Assembly (NCBI RefSeq): GCF_016904885.1
Contig: NZ_JADWYI010000001.1
Span: 7,993,224-8,057,223 of the forward strand
DNA from: Archangium primigenium
GTDB lineage: Bacteria > Myxococcota > Myxococcia > Myxococcales > Myxococcaceae
Direction of reading: 5' to 3'
Length of the DNA: 64,000 nucleotides
Shown: piece after piece, positions 26,653-34,964 of the stretch
Layout of the letters: every line of letters begins with the position of its first letter
How positions within the stretch are numbered: the first letter of the stretch is position 1
The notes under the pieces: generated by a model
The model's input: the letters and a program-made list of their open reading frames with translations, nothing else
Databases searched by the model: none
Told to the model about the DNA's origin: nothing
Position numbers and translations under genes: made by a program

Positions 26653-28278
26653 TCAGGGCTGGACGCCGGCGCCGCTCACGTTGAGCACGTAGGAGCTCAT
26701 GGCCCCCGCGTAGCCCACCACCTTCACGTAGTAGGTGCCGGGGGCCTCGGCCGTGAAGGTGCCCACCTCGGGGTTGCTGGCGCTGTAGCCCCGCGCGGTG
26801 AACAGCACGGTGTCCTCGGCCGTGTAGACGTACCAGTCCAGGTTGTCCATGTCGGGCATGGACAGCTTCACCTTCACGGGCCCGGCGCTGGTCACCACGA
26901 ACTTGAACCAGTCCACGTCCGTGAGGCTGGAGATGGCGCCGCTCACGTCCTTGTTGGCCGCCACCCGGCCATTGGCGGTCGCCGGCGTGCCGTTGGACTC
27001 GGTCTCCTGGGAAATGGGCGTCGACGAGTCCGGCGGAGTCGTGGTGGCCGTGATGGCGAACACGGCGTCGCTCGTGTCCGAGACGGTCGCGGACCCGGCG
27101 TCGCTCACCCGCACCTTCGCCGTCGTGGTCACCGTGTTGGGCACGGTCCAGGTGTAGCTGCCCGCGCTGGCCGGCGTGCTGGCGGCGATGACGCTCCAGG
27201 TGCTCCCGTCCGCCGTGTACTCCAGCTTCACGTTCGTGACGTCGCTCGACGTCCAGGTGATGGCCCGGCTGGAGCCCACCGTCCAGGACTCCCCGCCGTT
27301 GGGCGACACCACCGTCACCCGGCCCGAGGGCACGGGCGTGGAGCCGTCGTCCTCGATGAGGAAGTCCTTGATGATGGCCATGTGCTGCATGTTGGTGGAG
27401 CCGCTGTCGCCGCTCTGCGCCGGGGAGATCTCCGAGATGGGCGAGTACACGCGCGTGTCCAGCACCAGGCCGCCCGTGAAGGTGCTGCCACCCATCACGG
27501 TCGGCGTCTGGAAGGCGCGCAGGTTGTTGCTCACCAGCACGTGATCGTAAGGCTTGTTGCGGTTGGCGTTGGTGTTGACGTTGTTGTTCTTGTCCGCCGG
27601 GTAGGGGCTCGCGATGGACACCAGCGAGGAGAACGTGGAGAAGAGCGCCTCGCTGCGGCTGTCCGAGTTGAAGTCACCGCCGATGGACAGGTAGTCGCCC
27701 GCGGGCACCTTGCCCTTGATGTAGTTGACGAGGTTGGTCGCCTCGGTGTTGCGCACCCCGGCGCTCCGGGTGAGCAGGTGCACGCTCACCACCCAGAGAT
27801 CCTTGGGCCCGGGGATGTCGATGCGCGCCCAGGCGAAGTCCCGGTTGCCGACCTCCGAGTCGGTCCACTCACCGGACTCGAGGATGGGGTAGCGGCTGAT
27901 GACGCCGTTGGGGATCTGCGCGCCCGTCTCGCGGTAGTAGTGGAAGCCCGGGCCAAACGCCGTGTCGACGAAGGAGCGGATGTCCGAGGCGGAGTTGGAG
28001 CCGTAGTTGAACTCCTGGATCATCACGATGTCCGGCTTGGTGCCCTGGAAGATGCGGGTACCGTGGCCCGGGTCATAGCTCTGGTTGTTGCCGCTGGAGA
28101 TGTTGGCCGCCATGAGCCGCACCCGCACCGGAGCGAGCGCACCCCTCCGAGCGGACAGACCCGACTCGGACGCCTCCTGGGCGGAAACGGCGCCGTCTCC
28201 GCAGGCGGCGAGGGCCAGGGCGAGCAGCGGAAGGAGCAACCCGCGAAGCGAGGGGCGAGCGGAGAAAGGCTGGGGCAT
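26653..28278 (-). CDS. Secreted endonuclease/exonuclease/phosphatase-fold lipoprotein with Ig-like and PPC domains
   Basis: A 541-residue exported protein. The signal LLLPLLALALAACGD has lipobox LAAC. The catalytic EEP fold spans about residues 52-310: it shows RLMAANISSGNN, the metal-binding Glu in IVMIQEFNYGS, the YLSIGGDFNSD motif, and the late YDHVLVSNN His pair region, as in DNase I-like and sphingomyelinase-like enzymes. A fibronectin/Ig-like domain (about 320-410, VTVVSPNGGESWTVGSSRAITW) follows, and a bacterial pre-peptidase C-terminal (PPC) domain ends the protein (DVDWFKFVVTSAGPVKVKL). It may degrade DNA or a phospholipid outside the cell. The substrate is not predictable from sequence. 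Confidence 0.85.
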   Translation of the reverse strand: MPQPFSARPSLRGLLLPLLALALAACGDGAVSAQEASESGLSARRGALAPVRVRLMAANISSGNNQSYDPGHGTRIFQGTKPDIVMIQEFNYGSNSASDIRSFVDTAFGPGFHYYRETGAQIPNGVISRYPILESGEWTDSEVGNRDFAWARIDIPGPKDLWVVSVHLLTRSAGVRNTEATNLVNYIKGKVPAGDYLSIGGDFNSDSRSEALFSTFSSLVSIASPYPADKNNNVNTNANRNKPYDHVLVSNNLRAFQTPTVMGGSTFTGGLVLDTRVYSPISEISPAQSGDSGSTNMQHMAIIKDFLIEDDGSTPVPSGRVTVVSPNGGESWTVGSSRAITWTSSDVTNVKLEYTADGSTWSVIAASTPASAGSYTWTVPNTVTTTAKVRVSDAGSATVSDTSDAVFAITATTTPPDSSTPISQETESNGTPATANGRVAANKDVSGAISSLTDVDWFKFVVTSAGPVKVKLSMPDMDNLDWYVYTAEDTVLFTARGYSASNPEVGTFTAEAPGTYYVKVVGYAGAMSSYVLNVSGAGVQP

Positions 28279-28368
28279 CGAGAGACGTCCTGCCCGCCGG
28301 AACGGGCATTGGAGGGAGGAACCGCTCCCCTCTCCTTAGTCCAGGAGCCCCCTTCCCGTCTCGCAGCC

Positions 28369-28860
28369 TCACGGTGAAATTCCAGTATGACGCACCGCGA
28401 GGGCCGACAGCGCGACCACGAGGTAGCGCAGGCCCTTTCCGAGGGAGACGAAGCCCAGGAAAGGCCCCCAGCGCACGCCCACGAGGCCCGCGGCGAGCAC
28501 GAACACGTCCCCAACGACCGGAAGCCAGGCGAGCAGGAGACAAGGCGCGCCCCACGTCGCCAACCGGGCGCGAGCGCGGGCCAGGCGGGGCCCCTCTTGA
28601 TCGATGCGACGCTGGAGCCAGCGGCCCAGGGGACCGCCCCCGCCCCGCGAGACCCAGCGGCCCAGGAGGTAGACGGAGAGCGAGCCCAGCACATTGCCCG
28701 CGGTGGCCACGCCCACGGCGGAGGCGGGCGACACGCCGCCGTAGACGAGCGCGGCGAGGACGGCCTCGGAGGGCGCGGCGAGGATGGAGCCGGCCACCAT
28801 CGCCACCAGGAAGAGCCCGGGCAGTCCCCAAGTCGCGAGTGTGGTGGCGTCCGGCAGCAC
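28369..28860 (-). CDS. DedA/YqaA family membrane protein
   Basis: A 163-residue inner-membrane protein with about four hydrophobic segments (LPGLFLVAMVAGSILAAPSE, the GNVLGSLSVYLLGRW turn, APCLLLAWLPVVGDVFVLAAG). The GNxLGSxxxYxLGR pattern and the PVVGD re-entrant loop are hallmarks of the YqaA/SNARE-associated (DedA superfamily) proteins, some of which scramble lipids. I set the start at the GTG 28860 because GGAGGA stands about nine bases upstream; an ATG at 28929 would overlap the divergent neighbour and add a segment with no membrane pattern. It marks the left border of the accessory island. Confidence 0.75.
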   Translation of the reverse strand: MLPDATTLATWGLPGLFLVAMVAGSILAAPSEAVLAALVYGGVSPASAVGVATAGNVLGSLSVYLLGRWVSRGGGGPLGRWLQRRIDQEGPRLARARARLATWGAPCLLLAWLPVVGDVFVLAAGLVGVRWGPFLGFVSLGKGLRYLVVALSALAVRHTGISP

Positions 28861-28927
28861 GGGTCGTCGGTCCTCCGGGGCGCAGGGTTCCAGATAACCT
28901 CCGTCCTGGAGAACGGAAATCGGCGCC

Positions 28928-29506
28928 ATGACACGCCCCTCGAAGGAAGAGCTGCTCGCCATCGTCCAGAACTTCTACGCCTCGAGCGGTGAAGCCCTCT
29001 ACACGCCCGTGGTCGGTCCCGAAACGCAACGACTCCATGCGGTGTGGGCGAAGAGATTGGAGGACATGACGCCGTGGAACGACTTCCTCGATGAAGTCGA
29101 ACGAGCCCTCCCCGGGTTCATCGTGGGCGACACGCTCTCCACGAGCGACGGCGGCCTCCGCTGCATGCTCTACCTGCCCAAGCCCGCCCGTTCACCGGAA
29201 GCGCACTGGGTAGTCGTCGGTTGCGTGAGCCTTCTGGCCCCCGTCTACGCCGTCTACGGCGTGGAGCGTACGCACATGGGTAACGGTTCACGTCAGGACC
29301 GAGCAGCCGCCATCACGCACGCGCCTATCAGCATGCAGTCCCCCGCGCAGGTGCTCGCCAGGAAGATCGAGGCCACATTCGGAGCCACGCCACTCTCCCC
29401 AGAGGACGCACAGGCATCGGCCCCGCTCTTTGTTGGCGGAAGAGAACCCTCGGAAGCAACGCTCTTCCATGCGTTGTTCACGAGCGATCCAGAAGTCATC
29501 CCCTAG
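28928..29506 (+). CDS. ~190-residue paralogous family, copy A (putative immunity/accessory protein)
   Basis: A 192-residue protein with no signal peptide and no family that I recognise. It is clearly homologous to two genes further right (34267 and 34965): all share an N-terminal (L/I)xxIVQxxYxS segment, an AxWxKR helix, DGGxRCxxY, the hydrophobic core WxVVGCxSLLAPVYxxYG, and a terminal ETTLFHALFT-like motif ending in IP. The gene is followed after 29 bases by an HNH nuclease gene, and the other copies flank a SitA-like toxin locus, so an immunity or delivery role is suspected. Whether it neutralises the HNH protein is untested. It begins opposite the DedA gene, where the A/T-richer island starts. 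Confidence 0.72.
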   Translation: MTRPSKEELLAIVQNFYASSGEALYTPVVGPETQRLHAVWAKRLEDMTPWNDFLDEVERALPGFIVGDTLSTSDGGLRCMLYLPKPARSPEAHWVVVGCVSLLAPVYAVYGVERTHMGNGSRQDRAAAITHAPISMQSPAQVLARKIEATFGATPLSPEDAQASAPLFVGGREPSEATLFHALFTSDPEVIP

Positions 29507-29535
29507 CGCCTTCAAGCACCACGCATAAAAACACC

Positions 29536-30303
29536 ATGGGCAGAAGACCGAACAAGAGGCAACGCAGCAACGAGCGGCGCGGCGCGGACCGCCAAGAGAA
29601 GACCCAACTACCTCCCGACATCCTCACCCGGAAGAGGGTTCCCATGATTGGGTACGAGTTGGATTATGAGATCACACGCTCTGGACATGTCTATTCGCGA
29701 AGAAGCAAAAAATTTATCAAACTGAGAGTTACAGCAGACAAGCAGGCCACATTCATCCAGGTCAGCGTCAACGGGGTGAAATCGCCTCACCTCTGGCCCA
29801 AGAAGACAGCTGACGAGAGCTGGGCAGCCGAGGAGATCCGCCAGGAACAGAAAGAAGAACAAATTGAACGTCAAATCCGTACCCAGGCGACCCTACCAGA
29901 AACAGTGAGGGAGTCGCTTGTGAAGGCGCGCATTGGGCAGGGCGTCTTCCGCGAGAACGTGTCGAAGGTGGAAAAGGCGTGTCGACTCACGGGGGTCCGC
30001 CGTCTAGGCTTCCTTATTGCGAGCCACATCAAACCCTGGCGGGACAGCGACAATCAAGAACGACTGGATGGCAACAATGGACTTCTCTTGACGCCCAATA
30101 TCGATTTTCTTTTCGACAGAGGGTACATTTCTTTCGAGGACAATGGGAATCTGCTGGTATCTCAAGCGATCTCTCGGGACATACTGCGAGCAATGGGAGT
30201 GAACACCGACGAGCCATCCAACGTAGGGACATTCAATTCAGCGCAACAGAAGTACCTTCTCTTCCACCGCACCGAGATCTTTCGCACAGACCCGAGCGAA
30301 TAA
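29536..30303 (+). CDS. HNH endonuclease
   Basis: A 255-residue soluble protein that is strikingly less G/C-rich than the flanking core genes, with rare codons such as AAA, ATA and TTA. The C-terminal half holds an HNH_2-type nuclease core: ARIGQGVFRENVSKVEKACRLTG, then ASHIKPWRDSDNQERLDGNN and LLTPNIDFLFDRGYISF, where the His-Asn-His ligands sit. The N-terminal ~90 residues contain GYELDYEITRSGHVYSRRSKK, which resembles the NUMOD-type DNA-binding modules of homing nucleases. It may be a restriction-like or toxin nuclease. It follows the copy A gene closely, so the pair could be effector and immunity; this is inference. Confidence 0.8.
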   Translation: MGRRPNKRQRSNERRGADRQEKTQLPPDILTRKRVPMIGYELDYEITRSGHVYSRRSKKFIKLRVTADKQATFIQVSVNGVKSPHLWPKKTADESWAAEEIRQEQKEEQIERQIRTQATLPETVRESLVKARIGQGVFRENVSKVEKACRLTGVRRLGFLIASHIKPWRDSDNQERLDGNNGLLLTPNIDFLFDRGYISFEDNGNLLVSQAISRDILRAMGVNTDEPSNVGTFNSAQQKYLLFHRTEIFRTDPSE

Positions 30304-30486
30304 ATCTCATGCCAGGCATTCAGAGAAACAATGCCGGACCGAGTCCCACCATCTCCGCTGGCTTGAACCTGTAAATCCCGTCCCCCCCGTGGCGCAGGCT
30401 TGCAGTTACATTCAGCCCTGTAGATCGGGAATCGTCTTGATGAATGCCCCCTCGAGAAGAGGCGATGTCGCATCTGGAGAAACGCT

Positions 30487-32163
30487 GTGCCCCCCCATCG
30501 TGCCAGTCCTCGTCCACGTGACGCATCACCGCGCGCCTTGCTGGGAATCTGGTTCCTTCTCTTCCTCGTCATCCAAGCAGCCTGTTCAATACGCACGCCA
30601 CGAGGCGGTGTTCGCACGACTCGCAAGCCCCCGCTCGCCTCCAGAACGACTGTGGGGCCCGCAGCGAGGCCCACCCTGAAATCCACGACCGTATACGTCG
30701 TGGATTTCATGGAGCCCAGTGTCACTGCAACTCGCCCAGTCGCTATGGGCAGAGGAGAATTCCAGCAGGCGCTCCAGCGGATTGTCCGCGACATGCGCCC
30801 ATCAAAGCAGATGATGCCACGGCAGGCCGCCCAGCAGTTGCTCAGCATCATGGAAACGGCGCAACACGAGACCACTGTCGCCGCCAGCGGAGACTGGAAG
30901 CTGGAGCAGTACAGAGGCCAGGGATACACCTTCTTTCCCGTGCGCCAGGAGGACGCCGCCGCCCTCGTTCCGCAAGCCGAGGCCGCCCTCAAGGAGAAGT
31001 ACATTCGATGGTGCGCGAACCAAGGAGGCGGTGATTGCCTGGGATTGTTGGATGACGATCCATTCTTGCGCACGGATGACCGCAGAACCCTGGCCTTGGC
31101 CTTCGCCTTGAGCGGGGTGCTCACCGAAACGCACGATGCGATCACGGCCGAACTCCTCAGCACCCGGGCGTTGGTGTCCATGATCGTCTGGACCGTGGCG
31201 CTCTACTGCATGATGTGGGTGGTACCCGAGCCGACGACCAAGGCATTGGCGGCAACCCTGACTGTACTTCTTATCGGCTATCTGGGCATCGACACGATGT
31301 ACGGACTCATGAGTGGGTGGGCACGATTGGCCGAAACGGCCCACCAGGCCACCACGTTCGAGGAGCTGCGCGCGGCCGGAGAACGATTCGGAAAGGCGTT
31401 AGGACAGAACGCAGCCAGGGTCATGATTCTCGCGGTCACCGCGCTCAGTGGACACACCCTCGGACAGGCGCTGCCACGGTTCAAAGCCCTGCCGAGCTTC
31501 AACCTCGCAGGAGCACAATTCGAGGCCCAGGGAGGAACGGCTGCCCTCGCAAGAGCAGAGGCTACGGAGGCAGTAGTAACGACACAGGGTGCACTGGCCC
31601 AAGCCCTTGCGGCGGTGGAAGTAGTGGTCGTGTCTCCGCAGGGGCCTATCGCCGTGGTCATGAGCAAGACGAGGACGAGTTCCGCCACCACCCAGGCCCC
31701 CGGTGGACGCGCCACCGAAACCGTCCTTCGCCACCGGGGAGGCAACCGACAGGTAGAACTCAGCGATGGCCAACGCTGGCACCTGCCCCGGGACAAATCC
31801 GTCGCGGACATTCCCACCCAGGACAGGGCAGGTGACGCGCTCCAAGAAGCGGTCACCCAGGCCGCGAAGAATTGGGGGCCCGACAAGCTCTCGGCTGGAG
31901 AACTCGCCGCCATGCAAAAAGCCGAGATGAAAGGAGCCTATTGGCTGTCCCGACTGCTTGAGCGAGAAGCCCGAGGACGTTATGTGCAAATGCAGGTGAA
32001 AGCGCGGTTCGAACGCCTTTACGATTTCAGCCTGAGCAAGAGCGTTGATGTGGTTGACCCCGCGACAGGCATCCGCTACGAGATTCTCTCCGGTACAGCA
32101 TCGAATCTGGCGCGACACGGCCGACGCATGGCGGGCGAGTTCTTCCGGATGCTCACCTTTTGA
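30487..32163 (+). CDS. SitA-like polymorphic lipoprotein toxin
   Basis: A 558-residue exported lipoprotein. The GTG at 30487 has GGAG eight bases upstream, and the signal ALLGIWFLLFLVIQAAC ends in a lipobox. The middle part has a conserved, mostly hydrophobic architecture: helices near residues 227-247 and 250-270 (MIVWTVALYCMMWVVPEP, TLTVLLIGYLGIDTMYG), then a linker and a further hydrophobic stretch. The overall layout matches the SitA family of myxobacterial toxins, which are exchanged between kin by outer-membrane exchange. The final ~100 residues, ending VDVVDPATGIRYEILSGT and RHGRRMAGEFFRML, should be the variable toxin domain; its activity is unknown, though a nuclease is plausible. 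A putative immunity gene begins 12 bases after the stop. Confidence 0.72.
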   Translation: MPPHRASPRPRDASPRALLGIWFLLFLVIQAACSIRTPRGGVRTTRKPPLASRTTVGPAARPTLKSTTVYVVDFMEPSVTATRPVAMGRGEFQQALQRIVRDMRPSKQMMPRQAAQQLLSIMETAQHETTVAASGDWKLEQYRGQGYTFFPVRQEDAAALVPQAEAALKEKYIRWCANQGGGDCLGLLDDDPFLRTDDRRTLALAFALSGVLTETHDAITAELLSTRALVSMIVWTVALYCMMWVVPEPTTKALAATLTVLLIGYLGIDTMYGLMSGWARLAETAHQATTFEELRAAGERFGKALGQNAARVMILAVTALSGHTLGQALPRFKALPSFNLAGAQFEAQGGTAALARAEATEAVVTTQGALAQALAAVEVVVVSPQGPIAVVMSKTRTSSATTQAPGGRATETVLRHRGGNRQVELSDGQRWHLPRDKSVADIPTQDRAGDALQEAVTQAAKNWGPDKLSAGELAAMQKAEMKGAYWLSRLLEREARGRYVQMQVKARFERLYDFSLSKSVDVVDPATGIRYEILSGTASNLARHGRRMAGEFFRMLTF

Positions 32164-32174
32164 AAGGGCCTGAG

Positions 32175-32807
32175 ATGGATTCGCTCGGTAATATCGTCTT
32201 CGGAGGTCAGAAAATCGAAAACGAGCGATTGGAACTGACGAGCAGGGACGCCAATTACATCCTCGGACCAGACTTGACGCTGACGAACTGCACCCTCGTC
32301 TTGAAAATCCCCTCTCGACATCTGAGCATCAAGCAAGCCCGTTTCATCGACTGCACTTTCGAGGTGAAACAGGAACTGAAGAACTACCAGGGTTGGCTGG
32401 CGGCTTCCTTGAGGGGCTGTCGGTTCAAAGGAAACCTGACGGGATGTGATTTCGGGCACTGGCCCGAGTACATGGACCTGCCGTGGTACCAGCACGGATC
32501 TATCGAGGACTGTGACTTCACCGAGGCCCGCCTCGATGCTTGTCGCCTCATGGGAGCGGATCCCAAGAGCATCCGGTTCCCCAAGTGGCCCTGCTTCACC
32601 ATCCTGGACCCCATTGGACAATCCGCTGTTCTCCAAGAGCTCAGGTGGCCTGGTCCCATGGGTGGACTCATCAGGAACATGCTTCCCAAGCATCCACCCA
32701 GAACAACGGCATTGACCTACTACGCTCCGTCGGCCGCAGACTTGGTGGAGACCACACCCGAAGACATCAAAGCAGTCATTGAGAGGTTCGACGGCATCAT
32801 CTACTGA
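32175..32807 (+). CDS. Pentapeptide-repeat-like protein, putative immunity for the SitA-like toxin
   Basis: A 210-residue cytosolic protein. The ATG at 32175 is preferred because GGG stands six bases before it; a TTG at 32160 overlaps the toxin stop. Residues 35-130 show short repeats with A(D/N)Lxx-like right-handed helix steps, such as LTNCTLVLK, ARFIDCTFEV, LRGCRFKGNLTGCDF and EDCDFTEARLDACRLMG. Many carry a central Phe or Leu, as in pentapeptide-repeat proteins that mimic DNA or block toxins. The position directly behind the toxin, with 11 bases between, makes it the best candidate for the cognate immunity (SitI) protein. That pairing is inferred from gene order, which is how sit loci are organised. 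Confidence 0.68.
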   Translation: MDSLGNIVFGGQKIENERLELTSRDANYILGPDLTLTNCTLVLKIPSRHLSIKQARFIDCTFEVKQELKNYQGWLAASLRGCRFKGNLTGCDFGHWPEYMDLPWYQHGSIEDCDFTEARLDACRLMGADPKSIRFPKWPCFTILDPIGQSAVLQELRWPGPMGGLIRNMLPKHPPRTTALTYYAPSAADLVETTPEDIKAVIERFDGIIY

Positions 32808-32847
32808 CCAGCCAGCTCCTCTGGCTCGTTTGTTCCCCGCCAAAGAG

Positions 32848-33401
32848 ATGACTCTACTCATCGTGAGAAGAAGGGCCGCCGCGGACACCTCACGCGAGCA
32901 ATCGAGCCGTGCAGCCATCATCAAAAAATGGAGTGTCCGACCAACTGCACTTCCGATGCTGCTCTTCCTACCCCTGGGGTGCGTAGCATCGGTAACAGGG
33001 AAAATCCAACCGCCACATTTTCAGTTCACGACGACTGTGACTCAAAAGAAACCGGGCCCAGGCGGGTGGCCTGCGTTCACGCACGACTCAACAACGGCAG
33101 CACCAAGGAAGCATATACCTGCATATTTGGGGTCGAGATGCCGCTGGAAAACAAAGATGGCCCCATCTCCCTTCTCCTTGCCCAAAGAGTCTCGGCAGAC
33201 CGCGCCAATGAGACCGCCTATGCAGTTCTATCAACGCTCACCGAACCTCCACCTCCGCCATTCTATACGCTCTGTACGGCCATCCGCGATACATACAGGG
33301 TGATGCTCAATGCCGCCATCGTGGGCTCGAAAGTCAAAGCAAACTGCGACCCTCAAGCAAAACCAGTTGTATTCGGCGTTTCCGCACCTAAGAGAGCCTA
33401 A
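32848..33401 (+). pseudogene. Small lipoprotein gene, frameshifted and hit at its 3' end by an IS element
   Basis: Two reading frames appear to belong to one gene. The 5' frame encodes a lipoprotein signal, LPMLLFLPLGCVASVTG with lipobox PLGC, and then becomes poor. The 3' frame, open from 32928, encodes a sensible Cys-containing protein (SVHDDCDSKETGPRRVACVH, YTCIFGVEMPLENKDG). A shift of frame somewhere near 32990-33030 would join them. The 3' end was also altered: the IS5-family element entered in the PK codons, so the frame now stops at 33401 inside the IS; removing the element and one TAA copy restores CCT AAG CCC TGA. The original stop would be at 34252, 14 bases before copy B. I do not recognise the family. 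Confidence 0.5.
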
Positions 33402-33403
33402 CT
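33392..33403 (+). repeat. IS5-family left terminal inverted repeat
   Basis: Sequence GAGAGCCTAACT, an exact complement of the right end. The match extends with one mismatch into the flanking bases because of the TAA duplication. Confidence 0.88.
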
Positions 33404-33442
33404 TACCTTGCGGAGTAGCCCGGGCGTAACCACCTTGGAGGT

Positions 33443-34236
33443 ATGACCCGAGAACTGCTGCCGGACGCCCTGTGGGTCCGAGTGAAGGACCTGCTGCCCG
33501 TCCATCCTCCGCAACCCAAGGGCGGACGGCCCTGGAAGGAGGACCGGCTCGCGCTGCGCGGCATCATCTTCGTCCTCAAGGTCAACATCCCCTGGGAGTC
33601 GCTGCCCGCCGAGGTGTTCGGCGTGTGCGGCATGACGTGCTGGCGACGCCTACGCGACTGGGCCGAAGCGGGAGTGTGGGAACGCCTCCAGCGACTGCTG
33701 GAGGCGGAGTTGGGAGGCCAGGAGCTGATTGACTGGAAACGAGCCGCCATCGACTCCACGTCGGTGCCGGCAAAAAGGGGGGTCTACTCACCGGCCCCAA
33801 CCCGACGGACCGAGGGCGTCCGGGCAGCAAGCACCACCTGGTGACCGACGGAGCGGGCCTGCCGCTGGCCGAGTCGCTCACTCCAGCCAACACGCATGAC
33901 AGTCGCGAGGCGCTGCCGCTCGTGGACGAGATTCCTCGCGTGAAGTCGCCGCGGGGCGCGTCGCGCAGGCGGCCCGGTAAATTGCACGCGGACAAGGGTT
34001 ACGATTATCCGCGTGTGCGCCAGGGTCTTCGTCAGCGGCACATCCAACCGAGAATTGCTCGCCGGGGCGTGGAGTCCTCCACTCGCCTGGGTCGCCACCG
34101 GTGGGTGGTGGAACGGACCTTCGCCTGGTTGAAGTTCTTCCGCCGCCTCGTCATCCGCTACGAAGTGCGCGACGACATCCACTTCGCCTTCCTCCAGCTC
34201 GCCTGTTGCCTCATCCTCGTCCGGCGGTTGAGTTAG
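33443..34236 (+). CDS. IS5-family transposase in two frames (predicted -1 frameshift)
   Basis: Two overlapping frames form one DDE transposase. The first (33443-33844) encodes the N-terminal part: RELLPDALWVRVKDLLPVHP, the GGRPWKEDRLALRGIIFVLK segment, and the catalytic Asp in AIDSTSVPAK. The second frame (to 34236) encodes GLPLAESLTPANTHDSREAL, the DKGYDYP segment with the second Asp, and the RWVVERTFAWLKFFRRLVIRYE block with the catalytic Glu. A -1 shift at the A5G6 run (33772-33782) would join them after VPAK to read LLTGPNPTDRGRPGSKHH, which matches full-length relatives. This is common for IS5/IS427 elements. Both frames look undamaged. Confidence 0.87.
33772..33782 (+). other. Slippery sequence A5G6 for transposase frameshifting
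   Basis: Five A followed by six G, at the exact point where the transposase sequence must move from the first frame to the second. Such runs support -1 ribosomal slippage or transcriptional slippage. The alternative is that a single-base indel fixed in this copy split the gene. Confidence 0.65.
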
Positions 34237-34242
34237 GCTCTC
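34231..34242 (-). repeat. IS5-family right terminal inverted repeat
   Basis: Sequence AGTTAGGCTCTC on the + strand, the complement of the left end. It contains the transposase stop region and is followed by the TAA duplication. Confidence 0.88.
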
Positions 34243-34266
34243 TAAGCCCTGACTATCGGAACATCC

Positions 34267-34842
34267 ATGCCCCTCGCTCCTTCAGCGGAAGAGCTAATCA
34301 GTGTCGTTCAAAACTACTATGACTCCAACAACAATTTTCATTTCAGGCTGGAGACAAGTCCAGAGACAAGCCGACGTCAGGCGCTGTGGACGCAGTGGAT
34401 TGCACACATGGACCCCTGGTTAGCGTTCCGGGACGAACTAGGAAGCAAGCTCCCAGAGCATGTGATCGGAGAGACGTACTCCTCGCACGATGGCGGGCCT
34501 CGATGCATCATCTATCCACCAGATGACTTGCGCACACATTCTTCAGATTGGACTGTCGTGGGATGCCTGAGTTTATTGGCGCCTGTCTACTTTATTTATG
34601 GATTAGAGCGCGAGCGTCAAACCAAAGTGCGAAGGTATAAAGTCAGCTTCGAAACGCCCCCTCCGCACATGAGCTTGCCCGCCAAAATCATTGCCCGAAC
34701 GATCGAGACCTCTTTTGGAGCCAGCTCGATTCCTCGTGCGGTCGCGGACACGCCCGTGCAGCTCTTCGTGGGTAACCTGGCGCCTCTAAAAACCACTCTC
34801 TTCCACGCGCTCTTCACCGACGAACCTGAGACCATTCCGTAG
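34267..34842 (+). CDS. ~190-residue paralogous family, copy B
   Basis: A 191-residue soluble protein, homologous to copies A and C along its whole length: the SAEELISVVQNYYDSNN start, RQALWTQWIAHMDPW helix, SHDGGPRCIIYP, WTVVGCLSLLAPVYFIYGLE and TTLFHALFTDEPETIP. It is visibly A/T-richer than copy A. Before the IS insertion it began 14 bases after the damaged lipoprotein gene, so it was the next cistron of that operon; the IS now separates them. It is followed after 122 bases by copy C. No known domain or catalytic motif is evident, and the role is unknown. Confidence 0.75.
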   Translation: MPLAPSAEELISVVQNYYDSNNNFHFRLETSPETSRRQALWTQWIAHMDPWLAFRDELGSKLPEHVIGETYSSHDGGPRCIIYPPDDLRTHSSDWTVVGCLSLLAPVYFIYGLERERQTKVRRYKVSFETPPPHMSLPAKIIARTIETSFGASSIPRAVADTPVQLFVGNLAPLKTTLFHALFTDEPETIP

Positions 34843-34964
34843 TGTTTGCATTGCGGCTTAGAACAGCCATTCCGGGCTCATGCGTCAGTGCGTACTCTGA
34901 TCTCATGGCCAAGTCGGCCGTATTCGGCATCCCCTCATCCAAACTCTAGCCGTCTGGATCATCC

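Larger units (their letters stand above)
33392..34242. mobile_element. Complete IS5-family insertion sequence
   Basis: An 851-base element with matching terminal inverted repeats GAGAGCCTAACT (33392-33403) and AGTTAGGCTCTC (34231-34242). It is flanked by a TAA triplet on both sides (33389-33391 and 34243-34245), consistent with the TNA target duplication of IS1031/IS427-like IS5 relatives. It carries a two-frame transposase gene with a slippery sequence. The element looks intact, so it may be recently active. It sits in the toxin island, inside the end of a lipoprotein gene. Confidence 0.88.
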
